Shown here: piece after piece, positions 1 through 7,384 of the stretch
Numbering within the stretch: the first letter of the stretch is position 1
Layout: each line of letters begins with the position of its first letter
Assembly: GCA_944381575.1 (NCBI GenBank)
Contig: CALWLS010000001.1
Coordinates: 1 to 64,000 of the forward strand
DNA length: 64,000 bases
From: an uncultured Lachnospiraceae bacterium
GTDB taxonomy: Bacteria > Bacillota > Clostridia > Lachnospirales > Lachnospiraceae
Direction of reading: 5' to 3'
The notes under the pieces: model-generated
What the model was told of the DNA's origin: nothing
The model's database searches: none
Seen by the model: only the letters and a program-made list of their open reading frames with translations
Translations under genes and position numbers: made by a program

Positions 1-237
1 ATACCGCTGATCATGGATAACGAGAAGGAGTGCCTGCAGGCGAGCATGGCGATATGCCTTAACATGGACCCTGAGGCTCCAAGGATCATCATACTTAAGA
101 ACTCCCTTGAGGTAGAGTCGATGCTTATATCGGAGGCACTTATACCTGAGGCTAAGACAAGGAAGGAGCTCACCATAGAGACAGAGCCTTTCGAGCTTGA
201 GTTTGATGAGAACGGCAAGATGACAACTAAATACTGA
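1..237 (+). CDS. C-terminal fragment, possibly LarA/DUF2088-like
   Basis: The reading frame is open from the first base of the window, so this is the 3' end of a gene that starts upstream; the internal ATG at 13 is not a convincing start because no ribosome binding site precedes it. The 78 visible residues include a stretch of the type RIIILKNSLEVESMLISEAL, which resembles the C-terminal end of DUF2088/LarA (nickel-pincer lactate racemase-like) proteins. That family call rests on remembered motif similarity and is tentative. The stop codons TGA TAA follow in tandem. The next gene starts 78 bases downstream on the same strand and may share the transcript. Confidence 0.4.
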   Translation: MPLIMDNEKECLQASMAICLNMDPEAPRIIILKNSLEVESMLISEALIPEAKTRKELTIETEPFELEFDENGKMTTKY

Positions 238-315
238 TAAGAGCTTAAAAAGGCAAAATCTTAAATTAGGTAACTTTATAAAATTTAAAATATAAGTTAT
301 CGGAGGATGACAGTC

Positions 316-1344
316 ATGATCGATTATGAGATCAAAATGGAAACATTCAACTTTGAAGAGTTGAAAAAGCAGAAGGGCCTTAAAAAGCACGGTTTTTATG
401 ATATCGCGAGCCAGGCCGACGGTTCTATGATGCGTATACCATACTGCATTATAGTTGGAGAACAGGATGGACCTACGCTGCTTATAGACGGAGGTATCCA
501 TGGAGATGAGGTAGAGGCTGCCGACGCTGCTGCCCATGTTTATAAGGAGCTTTCTCCTAAGGATATAAAGGGTGTATACCTTGCAGTTCCTCATCTTAAT
601 CTTGAGGGCTTTAATTCCTGCCAGAGAATGAATATATCGACGGATATTACTCATGCCGATATGAACAGGATATTCCCGGGAGACCCTAATGGAAAGATAT
701 CAGCATTTATCCTTGATAAGTTTGTGAATGAATTCGTAAAGTATGCGGACTACTGGGTAACGTGTCACAGCGGCGGAAATCCTCTTTATCTTACGCCTAC
801 GGCATGCTACACAAATCCGGAACTTGATAAGGATTTTGGAGACCTCACACTCAATATGGCAAAATGCTTCAATACTCCTATATTGTGGAAGAATAATCCG
901 TCAAACGGTGAGGCAGTAGAAGCCAAAGGCGCAACAAGCGCCCGTCAGCTTGCCGAAATGTGGCATAAAGCATATATCTGCATCGAAATGGGTGGAAACT
1001 GTGCTGTTATGGAGCAGAGAGAAGAGATATATAACATGTGCCATCAGGGAATACTTAACCTGCTCGTATATCTTAAGATGATGGACGGAGAGCCTCCAAA
1101 GTTCCGTGAGGATGCGATTGAAACCCCTGTAGATTATCTTCACATCCTGCACGGCGGCATATATAAACCTCAGAAGAAATTCCTTGAAAAGGTCAAGAAA
1201 GGCGAAGTTCTTGGCATAGTAACGAATATCTTCGGCGATACCATTGATGAGTTGATCGCTCCATATGACGGTATCGTGGTTGGTTCAGCTACTCCTCCTG
1301 TTATTCAGCCGAGAGATTGGGCATGCCTGTATGGAAAGCTCTGA
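316..1344 (+). CDS. Succinylglutamate desuccinylase/aspartoacylase family zinc hydrolase
   Basis: Zinc-dependent deacylase of the M14-like AstE/AspA superfamily, expected to be cytoplasmic and to cleave an N-acyl amino acid or related amide. Zinc-site motifs are visible: GGIHGDE near residues 59-65 (His62 and Glu65 as the first two ligands) and VTCHSGG for the third ligand, with DMNRIFPG between them and a CIEMGGN segment that may carry the catalytic acid. The C-terminal 70 residues form a beta-rich lobe typical of the family. I chose the ATG at 316 rather than 307 because GGAGG at 302-306 touches the earlier ATG but sits nine bases from the later one. The acyl substrate cannot be told. A second family member follows at 1494. 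Confidence 0.85.
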   Translation: MIDYEIKMETFNFEELKKQKGLKKHGFYDIASQADGSMMRIPYCIIVGEQDGPTLLIDGGIHGDEVEAADAAAHVYKELSPKDIKGVYLAVPHLNLEGFNSCQRMNISTDITHADMNRIFPGDPNGKISAFILDKFVNEFVKYADYWVTCHSGGNPLYLTPTACYTNPELDKDFGDLTLNMAKCFNTPILWKNNPSNGEAVEAKGATSARQLAEMWHKAYICIEMGGNCAVMEQREEIYNMCHQGILNLLVYLKMMDGEPPKFREDAIETPVDYLHILHGGIYKPQKKFLEKVKKGEVLGIVTNIFGDTIDELIAPYDGIVVGSATPPVIQPRDWACLYGKL

Positions 1345-1380
1345 TTTAAATTATACATAGCAGAATTAAAAAATCAATAA

Positions 1381-1445
1381 TGGGAGCATTGATCCGTATT
1401 TGATATCGTGTGTGCCGATCTGGATAAATGCTCCCTTTTCTTAAG
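1381..1445 (+). terminator. Rho-independent terminator
   Basis: GGGAGCATT with ATCC pairs with GGAT and AATGCTCCC across a loop of about 28 bases, and is followed by TTTTCTT. It lies 37 bases after the stop of the first deacylase gene and separates it from the second. Confidence 0.75.
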
Positions 1446-1493
1446 TGTAATTGAAGTGTTACTTTGTTCATTATATTTATTAAGGAAACTTAA

Positions 1494-2459
1494 ATGAAAA
1501 ATTCTATAATATTCGCAGGAGTCAGAGCTGCCTCCTGCAGCAAGGTTTCAAAGATAATTGAAATTCCGGAATTAGATGGATATAAGCTTCCGGTGACGAT
1601 AATAAACGGATATGACGATGGAATGAAATTTCTTGTCACTGCTTCAATACATGGCTTTGAATACCCGGGCATAGAATCTGCAGCTGAGCTTTGCAGAGAG
1701 CTTGAGCCTGAAGATATGAGCGGCGCAATGATAATCATTCCTGTAATAAATTCTTCAGGCTTTTATGGAAGACTGCCGTATATATGCGGAGATGATGAAG
1801 AAAGAAAAAATTTGAATAAACTTGCGCCCGGCAATAAAAACGGTACATTTGGCGAGAGGCTTATAGCATATCTGTATGATGAATTTGTAAGCAAGGTGGA
1901 TTTTCATCTTGATCTGCATTCCGGAGACGCCACAGAGGATCTTTGTAATTTTGCAGCGGCAGGAAATGCACCAGATGAAGAAACAAGGAAATTTATACAT
2001 AAGGTCATAAATCATACCGGTTTTGAATACTATACGCAGTCCAGCGGCCGAACAGAGTTTTATAACGGATCGGTGATATATAAGGGCGTGCCATCCATGA
2101 TGTTCGAGGTCGGAGGGGCTGGAAAATGGACCAGAAAAGAAGTGGTGGAAGAGAAGGAAAATATCAAGCGTATAGCAAGATATTTTGGAATACTCCCTGG
2201 ACAGGCGGAATTAAATGTAAATCAAAAATGGCTCAAAACGCAGTCCTGGATAGAATGCGGACATGAGGGATTTTTCTATGCGTTTGTAAAAGCCGGAGAA
2301 GAGATAAGGAAAGACCAGAAACTGTATGAAATAAGGAATGTTTACGGAGAGCTTCTGGAAGAACATTATGCCATGCATGATGGCAAGGTTATGATAATAA
2401 ATAGTACTTTAGGGGTCTCGGAAGGAGACGATGCCGTTTTCTACGGCAAAGCAGAATGA
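1494..2459 (+). CDS. Second AstE/aspartoacylase-family deacylase
   Basis: A shorter relative (321 residues) of the preceding deacylase. The first zinc motif is ASIHGFEYPG (His53, Glu56), with Phe in place of the usual Asp between Gly and Glu, and the third ligand is in HLDLHSGD. NLNKLAPG takes the place of the NR-x-FPG motif, so the residue that would bind a substrate carboxylate differs from the upstream paralogue. The two proteins are clearly diverged and so probably act on different acyl substrates. The ribosome binding site is weak (AAGGAA before ATG). The gene lies between two terminators and appears to be its own transcription unit. The family call is firm and the substrate unknown. Confidence 0.8.
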   Translation: MKNSIIFAGVRAASCSKVSKIIEIPELDGYKLPVTIINGYDDGMKFLVTASIHGFEYPGIESAAELCRELEPEDMSGAMIIIPVINSSGFYGRLPYICGDDEERKNLNKLAPGNKNGTFGERLIAYLYDEFVSKVDFHLDLHSGDATEDLCNFAAAGNAPDEETRKFIHKVINHTGFEYYTQSSGRTEFYNGSVIYKGVPSMMFEVGGAGKWTRKEVVEEKENIKRIARYFGILPGQAELNVNQKWLKTQSWIECGHEGFFYAFVKAGEEIRKDQKLYEIRNVYGELLEEHYAMHDGKVMIINSTLGVSEGDDAVFYGKAE

Positions 2460-2480
2460 CATATCCATAATCTTCATTTA

Positions 2481-2544
2481 ATGGGGCGGCGGGCTATAAT
2501 TATACTAAGCGATTATACATACAGTCCGGCCGCCCCATTTTTAT
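2481..2544. terminator. Shared bidirectional terminator
   Basis: The 10-base arms ATGGGGCGGC (2481-2490) and GCCGCCCCAT (2529-2538) pair perfectly, and TTTTTATTT follows on the plus strand. Convergent genes end on both sides (2459 plus, 2545 minus), so one hairpin probably serves both. Confidence 0.8.
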
Positions 2545-4032
2545 TTACAGCTCTATTACCTGCGTGGCTATCCTGTCACGGAATGTCCTGTCGTGCTCGA
2601 CGAATATCATTGTAGGTTTATATTCAGTAATTAGATCTTCTATCTGTATGCGGCAGTAGATATCAAGGAAATTAAGCGGCTCATCCCATATATAGAGGTG
2701 GGCCTTTTCGCACAGGCTTTTTGCGATAAGGATCTTTTTCTTCTGGCCGTCTGACAGCTCTGACAGATCCTTATCATACATCTGTTTTTCAAAGCCCATC
2801 TTTTGTAAGACAGCCCTGAATAAGACGGCGTTAAGTGAATACTGATCCTCAAATGCGTCAATGCCTCCGGAAAGGAAAGAGGCGTCCTGAGGAACATATG
2901 AGATCAGGAGTCCTGAGCTTATAGTCAGTGTACCGGTATGAGGGATATCCTCTCCCATGATAAGCTTCAGGAGGCTGCTTTTCCCAGAGCCGTTTCCTCC
3001 GTTTAAGGCTATGCGGTCTCCGCGGAAAACGGAAAATGATACCGGTGAAAATATATTTGCTGCTCCGTAATCGATGGAGACTTGAGAAAGCGTAATAAGC
3101 CTGTCGGAATGATAGACGGCGGGAGAGAGCTTCAGCTCCTCAAAGGTTTCTGCGTTTTTAAGAAGCCGTGATTTTTCGGTAACGGCATCCTCTTTTCTCT
3201 GTTCTATGGCCTTTGAGCGCTTCATGAGTTTAGCGGCCTTGCGGCCTATGAAACCCTTGTCGCCCTTTACGCCGGAGTTTTTGACGCTGCTTTTGCCGTA
3301 TTTGCTTTTTTCAGTTTTGTCAGACCATTCGGCAGCCTGTCTTGCGGACTTTTTAAGCTTTGTGATATCAGACCTTAAGCGTTTGTCGAGCTCTGCCTCG
3401 GCAGCCTGCCTTTTTTCAAAGTCAGAATACCATGAAGAATAGGTACCGGAGCAGATCTCTATATCCTGCCGGTTTATGGACAGTATGTGATCCACACAGC
3501 TGTCCAAAAACCATCTGTCATGGGATACAAGGATAAAGCCCTTTTTTCTGTTCAGGTAAGCTGCCACCTGCTCCCGTGCTGAAAGATCAAGGTGGTTTGT
3601 AGGCTCGTCTATCAGCAGGAAGTGATCGTCATTGAGGAAGAGAGCGGCTAAAAGGACCTTTGTCTGTTCACCGTTTGACAAGGTATAAAAGGGACGCCAC
3701 AGCACGTCATCACTGATATTAAGGAGCGAAAGCTCCCGCATGAGTTCCCAGTCCTCGGCATCAGGAGCGATATTTTTCAATACGTCTGAGGTGAACAGAA
3801 GAGGGTCTCCGACCGGATAAGGAAAATAATCAAATACAACGGAGCTTTTGATGCTTCCGGAATATTCGTATTTTCCAATGAGGAGCTTTAAGAAGGTGGT
3901 TTTTCCGCGGCCGTTCCTGCCGACAAAACCAAGCTTCCAGTCTGTATCTATGCGGAAGCTGACGTTTTTAAATACCTCATCATAGCTTCCGGGGTAGGAA
4001 AAGCTTAAGTTATTTACTTCTATCATGGACAT
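2545..4032 (-). CDS. Lsa-type ABC-F ribosomal protection ATPase
   Basis: Twin-ATPase ABC-F protein with no membrane segment. Family members of the Lsa type bind the ribosomal E site and dislodge lincosamide, streptogramin A and pleuromutilin antibiotics. Visible in order: first Walker A GRNGRGKT (residues 38-45), signature LSNGEQ, Walker B LLIDEPTNHLD, a long basic interdomain linker, second Walker A GGNGSGKSS, signature LSDGQKK and Walker B YIWDEPLNFLD. The start RIDTDWKLGF(V/I)GRNGRGKTT and the WDEPLN(F/Y)LD box match Lsa(A) closely from memory. The ATG at 4032 has GGAGG seven bases upstream; an earlier in-frame start at 4056 overlaps the T-tract of the leader terminator. The upstream leader suggests drug-induced antitermination. 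The exact resistance spectrum is unknown. Confidence 0.85.
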   Translation of the reverse strand: MSMIEVNNLSFSYPGSYDEVFKNVSFRIDTDWKLGFVGRNGRGKTTFLKLLIGKYEYSGSIKSSVVFDYFPYPVGDPLLFTSDVLKNIAPDAEDWELMRELSLLNISDDVLWRPFYTLSNGEQTKVLLAALFLNDDHFLLIDEPTNHLDLSAREQVAAYLNRKKGFILVSHDRWFLDSCVDHILSINRQDIEICSGTYSSWYSDFEKRQAAEAELDKRLRSDITKLKKSARQAAEWSDKTEKSKYGKSSVKNSGVKGDKGFIGRKAAKLMKRSKAIEQRKEDAVTEKSRLLKNAETFEELKLSPAVYHSDRLITLSQVSIDYGAANIFSPVSFSVFRGDRIALNGGNGSGKSSLLKLIMGEDIPHTGTLTISSGLLISYVPQDASFLSGGIDAFEDQYSLNAVLFRAVLQKMGFEKQMYDKDLSELSDGQKKKILIAKSLCEKAHLYIWDEPLNFLDIYCRIQIEDLITEYKPTMIFVEHDRTFRDRIATQVIEL

Positions 4033-4047
4033 ATGGATACCTCCAAA

Positions 4048-4082
4048 TGAAAACAAGGGCTGCAGGAAAGTTCCTGCAGCCC
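4048..4082 (-). terminator. Attenuator terminator of the ABC-F gene
   Basis: Read on the minus strand, GGGCTGCAGGAA and TTCCTGCAGCCC form a 12-bp perfect hairpin followed by TTGTTTTCATTT. It ends only a few bases upstream of the GGAGG of the ABC-F gene, so it must be read through or disrupted for the gene to be expressed. Its 3' arm can also pair with an upstream copy of TGCAGGAA at 4154-4161. Confidence 0.85.
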
Positions 4083-4148
4083 GTAAGATAATTGTTACAG
4101 ATATCCACGTTCTGTATATCTCAAAACAAAATGATAGAATATAATGTC

Positions 4149-4222
4149 AAACCTTCCTGCATGACGGTATCAAAATACGCTTATGATGCCGTACTTATTA
4201 AGTTTATCTGCAGAAAATGTTT
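4149..4222 (-). promoter_or_regulatory. Alternative leader helix sequestering the antiterminator
   Basis: On the minus strand, AAACATTTTCTGCA (4222 to 4209, inside the leader ORF) can pair with TGCAGGAAGGTTT (4161 to 4149): 13 pairs, two of them G-U, with one bulged A. Inside this helix, ACGGCATCA (4192-4184) pairs with TGATACCGT (4172-4164). The TGCAGGAAGG strand can instead pair with CTTTCCTGCA of the terminator 3' arm. The layout is that of a translation-controlled attenuator: a ribosome held on the leader would free TGCAGGAAGG and break the terminator. Pairings are read directly; the mechanism is inferred. Confidence 0.7.
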
Positions 4223-4227
4223 AACAT
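4204..4227 (-). CDS. Leader peptide MLNIFCR
   Basis: A 7-codon ORF (Met-Leu-Asn-Ile-Phe-Cys-Arg, TAA stop) preceded by GAGGTGAAAGG at 4228-4238. It sits between the candidate promoter and the attenuator of the ABC-F gene, and its codons form one strand of the alternative helix. Short leaders of this kind control several ABC-F and erm resistance genes through drug-induced ribosome stalling. No homology can be claimed for so short a peptide; the support is its position, its ribosome binding site and its fit to the RNA switch. Confidence 0.6.
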   Translation of the reverse strand: MLNIFCR

Positions 4228-4271
4228 CCTTTCACCTCGTCATGTTTATATTTGTGTTTTATGCTACAGCC

Positions 4272-4300
4272 TTTTTATCACGATTCAGGAATATAGTCAA
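4272..4300 (-). promoter_or_regulatory. Candidate promoter of the ABC-F leader transcript
   Basis: Minus-strand TTGACT, 17-base spacer, then TAAAAA (four of six matches to TATAAT). The predicted start near 4265 would give a leader of about 230 bases that contains the leader peptide and both alternative helices. Confidence 0.5.
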
Positions 4301-4383
4301 GTACAGTTTATAAAACCGCGAACAGGTTTGTGAAAACCGTGCACGCTTATGCAGGGCGTAAAAGCCATGTAAGCCATGCGTGC

Positions 4384-4950
4384 TTACTGCGCAAACTGGA
4401 AAACTATCCCCACCACTGCGCAGATGCCGATAAAGCATATAGGGTGAAGTCCCTTTGTGTACTTAAAGCGGTTGCTCAAATACCAGATTATCGGAATGAG
4501 TATCAGAGCCTTCAGGCTTAGGTCTCCCGGGAATCCCTCAGGAAAGAGCACTTCCTCCACGACTACCAGCAGAGCCGCTCCTATGAGTCCGGTAGAGGCA
4601 GGCTTAAGGCCGTAGAAGGCGTTATTGACATATTTGTTTGTACGGAATTTCTTTAAGAATCCCGCTATTATAAGGATTATGATTATTGCCGGAGCGACCT
4701 CGCCGGCGGTTGAAACTATTGCGCCCGGAACGCCCGCAACGGTGAATCCCACATAGGTCGCCATATTTATGCCGATAGGTCCCGGAGTGGACTCGGATAC
4801 GGCGATCATGTTCATGAGATCAGAGGCCGTAAACCAACCGGTCTTTTCCCCAATGTCGGAAAGGAAAGGTATGGTAGCCATGCCTCCGCCTATGGAGAAC
4901 AGACCGACCTTGAAAAATTCATAAAAGAGACGGATCAATAATGAAACCAT
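4384..4950 (-). CDS. Chromate transporter family protein, second half
   Basis: A 188-residue membrane protein of the CHR family. It carries the family start F-x-x-F-x-x-G-x-F-x-x-GGG (here FFKVGLFSIGGGMATIP) and the ESTPGPIGINMATYVG segment, followed by hydrophobic helices. In many Firmicutes the chromate/sulfate transporter is split into two single-domain proteins made together; this is the promoter-distal one, two bases after its partner. Chromate export is the founding function, but the natural substrate in an anaerobe is uncertain. The start codon lies just past the partner's stop, so translation is probably coupled. Confidence 0.85.
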   Translation of the reverse strand: MVSLLIRLFYEFFKVGLFSIGGGMATIPFLSDIGEKTGWFTASDLMNMIAVSESTPGPIGINMATYVGFTVAGVPGAIVSTAGEVAPAIIIILIIAGFLKKFRTNKYVNNAFYGLKPASTGLIGAALLVVVEEVLFPEGFPGDLSLKALILIPIIWYLSNRFKYTKGLHPICFIGICAVVGIVFQFAQ

Positions 4951-4952
4951 AA

Positions 4953-5486
4953 TTACGCCTCCTTATTCTTTGCGATTATGCCAACGACCGCTGCCGCAAG
5001 CACGAAAAATACCGGGGATATATCTATAAGGAAACTTCCGGCAAGCACAAGGATAAATATCAGGGCGGTCAGACGATCCACCACCGAGCTTTTTGAGAGC
5101 TTCACCACGGAATTAAATATAAGCACGCAGACAGCGACCTGTATGCCTGCAAAGGCATTCTCCACAACAGGAAGATGTGAATACATGGCTATGATTGAAG
5201 CTAAGGTCATGATTATGACAAGCGATGGAAAAACTATGCCTGCAGTGGCGGTAAGGCCGCCTGAGATACCGGCGAGCTTGTTTCCTATAAATGTGGCGGT
5301 ATTTACGGCTATTATGCCGGGGGTACACTGACCGATGGCGTAATAGTCCGCGAGCTCGTCCTCATCAGCCCAGTGCTTGTTCTCCACGATCTCGCGCTGC
5401 AGCATCGGAAGCATGGCCATGCCGCCTCCGAATGTCATCACGCCGATCTTTGCGAATGTCAGGAATAATTCGATATATATCTTCAT
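4953..5486 (-). CDS. Chromate transporter family protein, first half
   Basis: A 177-residue partner of the downstream CHR protein, with the same opening motif (FAKIGVMTFGGGMAMLPML) and the IGQCTPGIIAVNTATFIG segment matching the STPGP region of the other half. Five to six membrane helices are expected, and the two halves probably form one antiparallel transporter. The ATG at 5486 has no Shine-Dalgarno sequence of its own. Instead it overlaps (ATGA) the stop of an 11-residue leader ORF that has a strong AAGGAGGT, so expression is likely by translational coupling. Confidence 0.85.
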   Translation of the reverse strand: MKIYIELFLTFAKIGVMTFGGGMAMLPMLQREIVENKHWADEDELADYYAIGQCTPGIIAVNTATFIGNKLAGISGGLTATAGIVFPSLVIIMTLASIIAMYSHLPVVENAFAGIQVAVCVLIFNSVVKLSKSSVVDRLTALIFILVLAGSFLIDISPVFFVLAAAVVGIIAKNKEA

Positions 5487-5518
5487 ATACTATCAGCAGT
5501 GTCCCGGTACCGGGACAT
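5483..5518 (-). CDS. Leader ORF MSRYRDTADSI coupled to the chromate transporter
   Basis: An 11-codon ORF with an excellent AAAAGGAGGT five bases upstream (5523-5532). Its TGA overlaps the ATG of the transporter gene. Its first codons are encoded by an 18-bp perfect palindrome. The transporter start lacks its own ribosome binding site, so this ORF probably delivers ribosomes to it. No homologue is recognised. Confidence 0.6.
   Translation of the reverse strand: MSRYRDTADSI
5500..5517. promoter_or_regulatory. 18-bp perfect palindrome
   Basis: TGTCCCGGTACCGGGACA overlaps the start of the coupled leader ORF. As DNA it could be an operator, and as RNA it forms TGTCCCG/CGGGACA with a GTAC loop that includes the leader start region. 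It is G+C-rich in an A+T-rich setting. Confidence 0.6.
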
Positions 5519-5620
5519 TTCGACCTCCTTTTATGCAAGTTATTGTACATACTTTATAATAAATGTGCATGATTTACAAATAAATATTTTATAATCTTTG
5601 CACAATAGGATTATAAGCTC

Positions 5621-5649
5621 TTGAGTTTACTATTTCAATCGGTTAAAAT
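5621..5649 (+). promoter_or_regulatory. Candidate promoter of the pyrophosphatase gene
   Basis: TTGAGT, 17-base spacer, TAAAAT (five of six). Transcription would start near 5656. This rules out the upstream in-frame TTG at 5621 as the translation start and supports the ATG at 5720. Confidence 0.55.
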
Positions 5650-5719
5650 GCAATATTGCGTAACATTCGACAATGGAATGGTACGCTTTAATTTATGGAG
5701 ATTTATGAGGTATAGATAT

Positions 5720-7384
5720 ATGTCTGAAAACACTAAGCACAGGATCAATATAGTGGGACACCAGAACCCTGATACTGATTCCATATGCTCGGCCATAGCC
5801 TATGCATGGCTCAAAAACCATGGGAAGCTTGAGGGTGAGTATGAAGCCAGAAGAGCCGGAAACGTAAACAGGGAAACACAGTTCGTGCTGGAACATTTCG
5901 GCGTGGAGGCACCGAGGCTCTGCACGGATCTGAGCCCGCAGATCAAGGATATTGATATCAGGTATCAGGAGGGGATAGACGGCGAGCTGAGTCTTAAGAG
6001 AGCCTGGAACCTGATGCGTGATTCGGATATAGATACCCTCTGCATCACTGATGCGGACGGTATGATGGAAGGCCTTATAACCATCAAGGATATAGCAAAC
6101 GCCAATATGGAGCTTTTTGATACCGGCATACTTGCGGCGGCAAATACAAAGTATGCAAATCTCATAGATACGCTGGATGCGGTACTGCTCCAGGGAGATG
6201 TAAATGGCGTTATCTCCGGAGGAAAGGTTTGCATAGGAACAAGCCCTGAGATCATGGAGGAGCTCTTAAACGCCGGGGATCTCGTCCTTGGAACGAATCG
6301 TTATGATACGCAGCTCTGCGCCATAGAGATGGGGGCAAAGGCCATGGTGGTCTGCTGCAACGCCAATGTTTCAGACGATATCCTTAAGCTTGCAAAGGAA
6401 AAGGGCTGCGACATAATCGTGACTCCTTATGATACCTATGGTGCCGCAAGGCTTGTTACCACGGCTGCCCCGGTAAGGCATTTCATGAAGACGGGAGAGC
6501 TCATGAGCTTCAGCCTGGATACCTCCGTGGAGGACGCCGGCAAGATCATGGCAAACGTGAGGTATAGGTATTTCCCTGTTACGGACTCTAACGGCAGATA
6601 CGTTGGCGTATTCAGCCGCAGGAATCTCCTTAACTTAAGGCATAAGCAGGTGATACTTGTGGACCACAATGAAAAATCCCAGGCAGTTGAGGGACTCGAT
6701 AAGGCTGATATCCTTGAGATCATCGATCATCACAAGATAGGAAGCATAGAGACTAACGGTCCGGTATATTTCAGGAATGAGCCGGTGGGCTGTACGGCTA
6801 CCATCATTTACCGCATGTATAAGGAGCAGGGGGTAAAGCCTTCGGATAAGATCGCGGGGCTTCTGCTGTCGGCCATACTTTCCGATACCCTGATGTTCCG
6901 TTCGCCTACATCTACCGTACTCGATAAGGATATGGCAGAGGAGCTTGCGGATATCGCCGGAGTATATATCCCGGAATATGCGGAGCAGATGTTTGAGGCT
7001 GGAGCAGACCTTACGGGACGTGACGCCGAGGATGTGTTCAAGTCGGATTTCAAGACCTTCAGCAAGGGAGATCTCAAGTTCGGAGCAGGCCAGTCCATAT
7101 ATATGACGGATAACTCAAGGCTCGCGGCGGAGGAGCTCATAAGGCCTTATCTGTCTGAGGCGTCCCAGAAGGAGGGCGTGCCGGTAATATTCTATATGTT
7201 CACCGACATGAAGACCCAGGACACGGACCTTATGATATACGGCAATGGCGGGGATGAGATAATAAAGGAAGCCTTCGGCGTGGAGGTAAAGGATGGCATA
7301 GCGCTGCTTAAGGGTGTTGTGAGCCGTAAAAAACAGCTGATCCCGCCGATACTTTCAGCCATCCAGGAGATACAGAACAGATGA
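5720..7384 (+). CDS. ppaC: CBS-domain family II inorganic pyrophosphatase
   Basis: Manganese-dependent (family II, DHH) pyrophosphatase that hydrolyses PPi in the cytoplasm. The N-terminal catalytic half starts with GHQNPDTDS (His14, Asp18, Asp20), is interrupted by a CBS-DRTGG-CBS regulatory insert (first CBS around GLITIKDIAN, DRTGG-like segment near DIIVTPYDTYGAAR, second CBS near YRYFPVTDSNGRYVGVFSRR), and resumes at EIIDHH. The DHHA2 lobe ends with SRKKQLIPP, the PPi-binding motif. At 554 residues it matches the 60-kDa CBS-PPases, in which adenine nucleotides regulate activity. The start at 5720 has GAGG at 5707-5710. The stop overlaps the next start (ATGA), so a PAP2 phosphatase is translationally coupled. 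Confidence 0.9.
   Translation: MSENTKHRINIVGHQNPDTDSICSAIAYAWLKNHGKLEGEYEARRAGNVNRETQFVLEHFGVEAPRLCTDLSPQIKDIDIRYQEGIDGELSLKRAWNLMRDSDIDTLCITDADGMMEGLITIKDIANANMELFDTGILAAANTKYANLIDTLDAVLLQGDVNGVISGGKVCIGTSPEIMEELLNAGDLVLGTNRYDTQLCAIEMGAKAMVVCCNANVSDDILKLAKEKGCDIIVTPYDTYGAARLVTTAAPVRHFMKTGELMSFSLDTSVEDAGKIMANVRYRYFPVTDSNGRYVGVFSRRNLLNLRHKQVILVDHNEKSQAVEGLDKADILEIIDHHKIGSIETNGPVYFRNEPVGCTATIIYRMYKEQGVKPSDKIAGLLLSAILSDTLMFRSPTSTVLDKDMAEELADIAGVYIPEYAEQMFEAGADLTGRDAEDVFKSDFKTFSKGDLKFGAGQSIYMTDNSRLAAEELIRPYLSEASQKEGVPVIFYMFTDMKTQDTDLMIYGNGGDEIIKEAFGVEVKDGIALLKGVVSRKKQLIPPILSAIQEIQNR

Noticed and set aside
4092-4313. Plus-strand 73-codon frame opposite the ABC-F leader
   Set aside because: It overlaps the regulatory leader on the other strand and lacks a ribosome binding site or recognisable product.
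5621-5719. Longer N terminus of the pyrophosphatase
   Set aside because: The frame begins inside the predicted -35 element and adds residues with no family match; ATG 5720 has GAGG and begins right before the catalytic motif.
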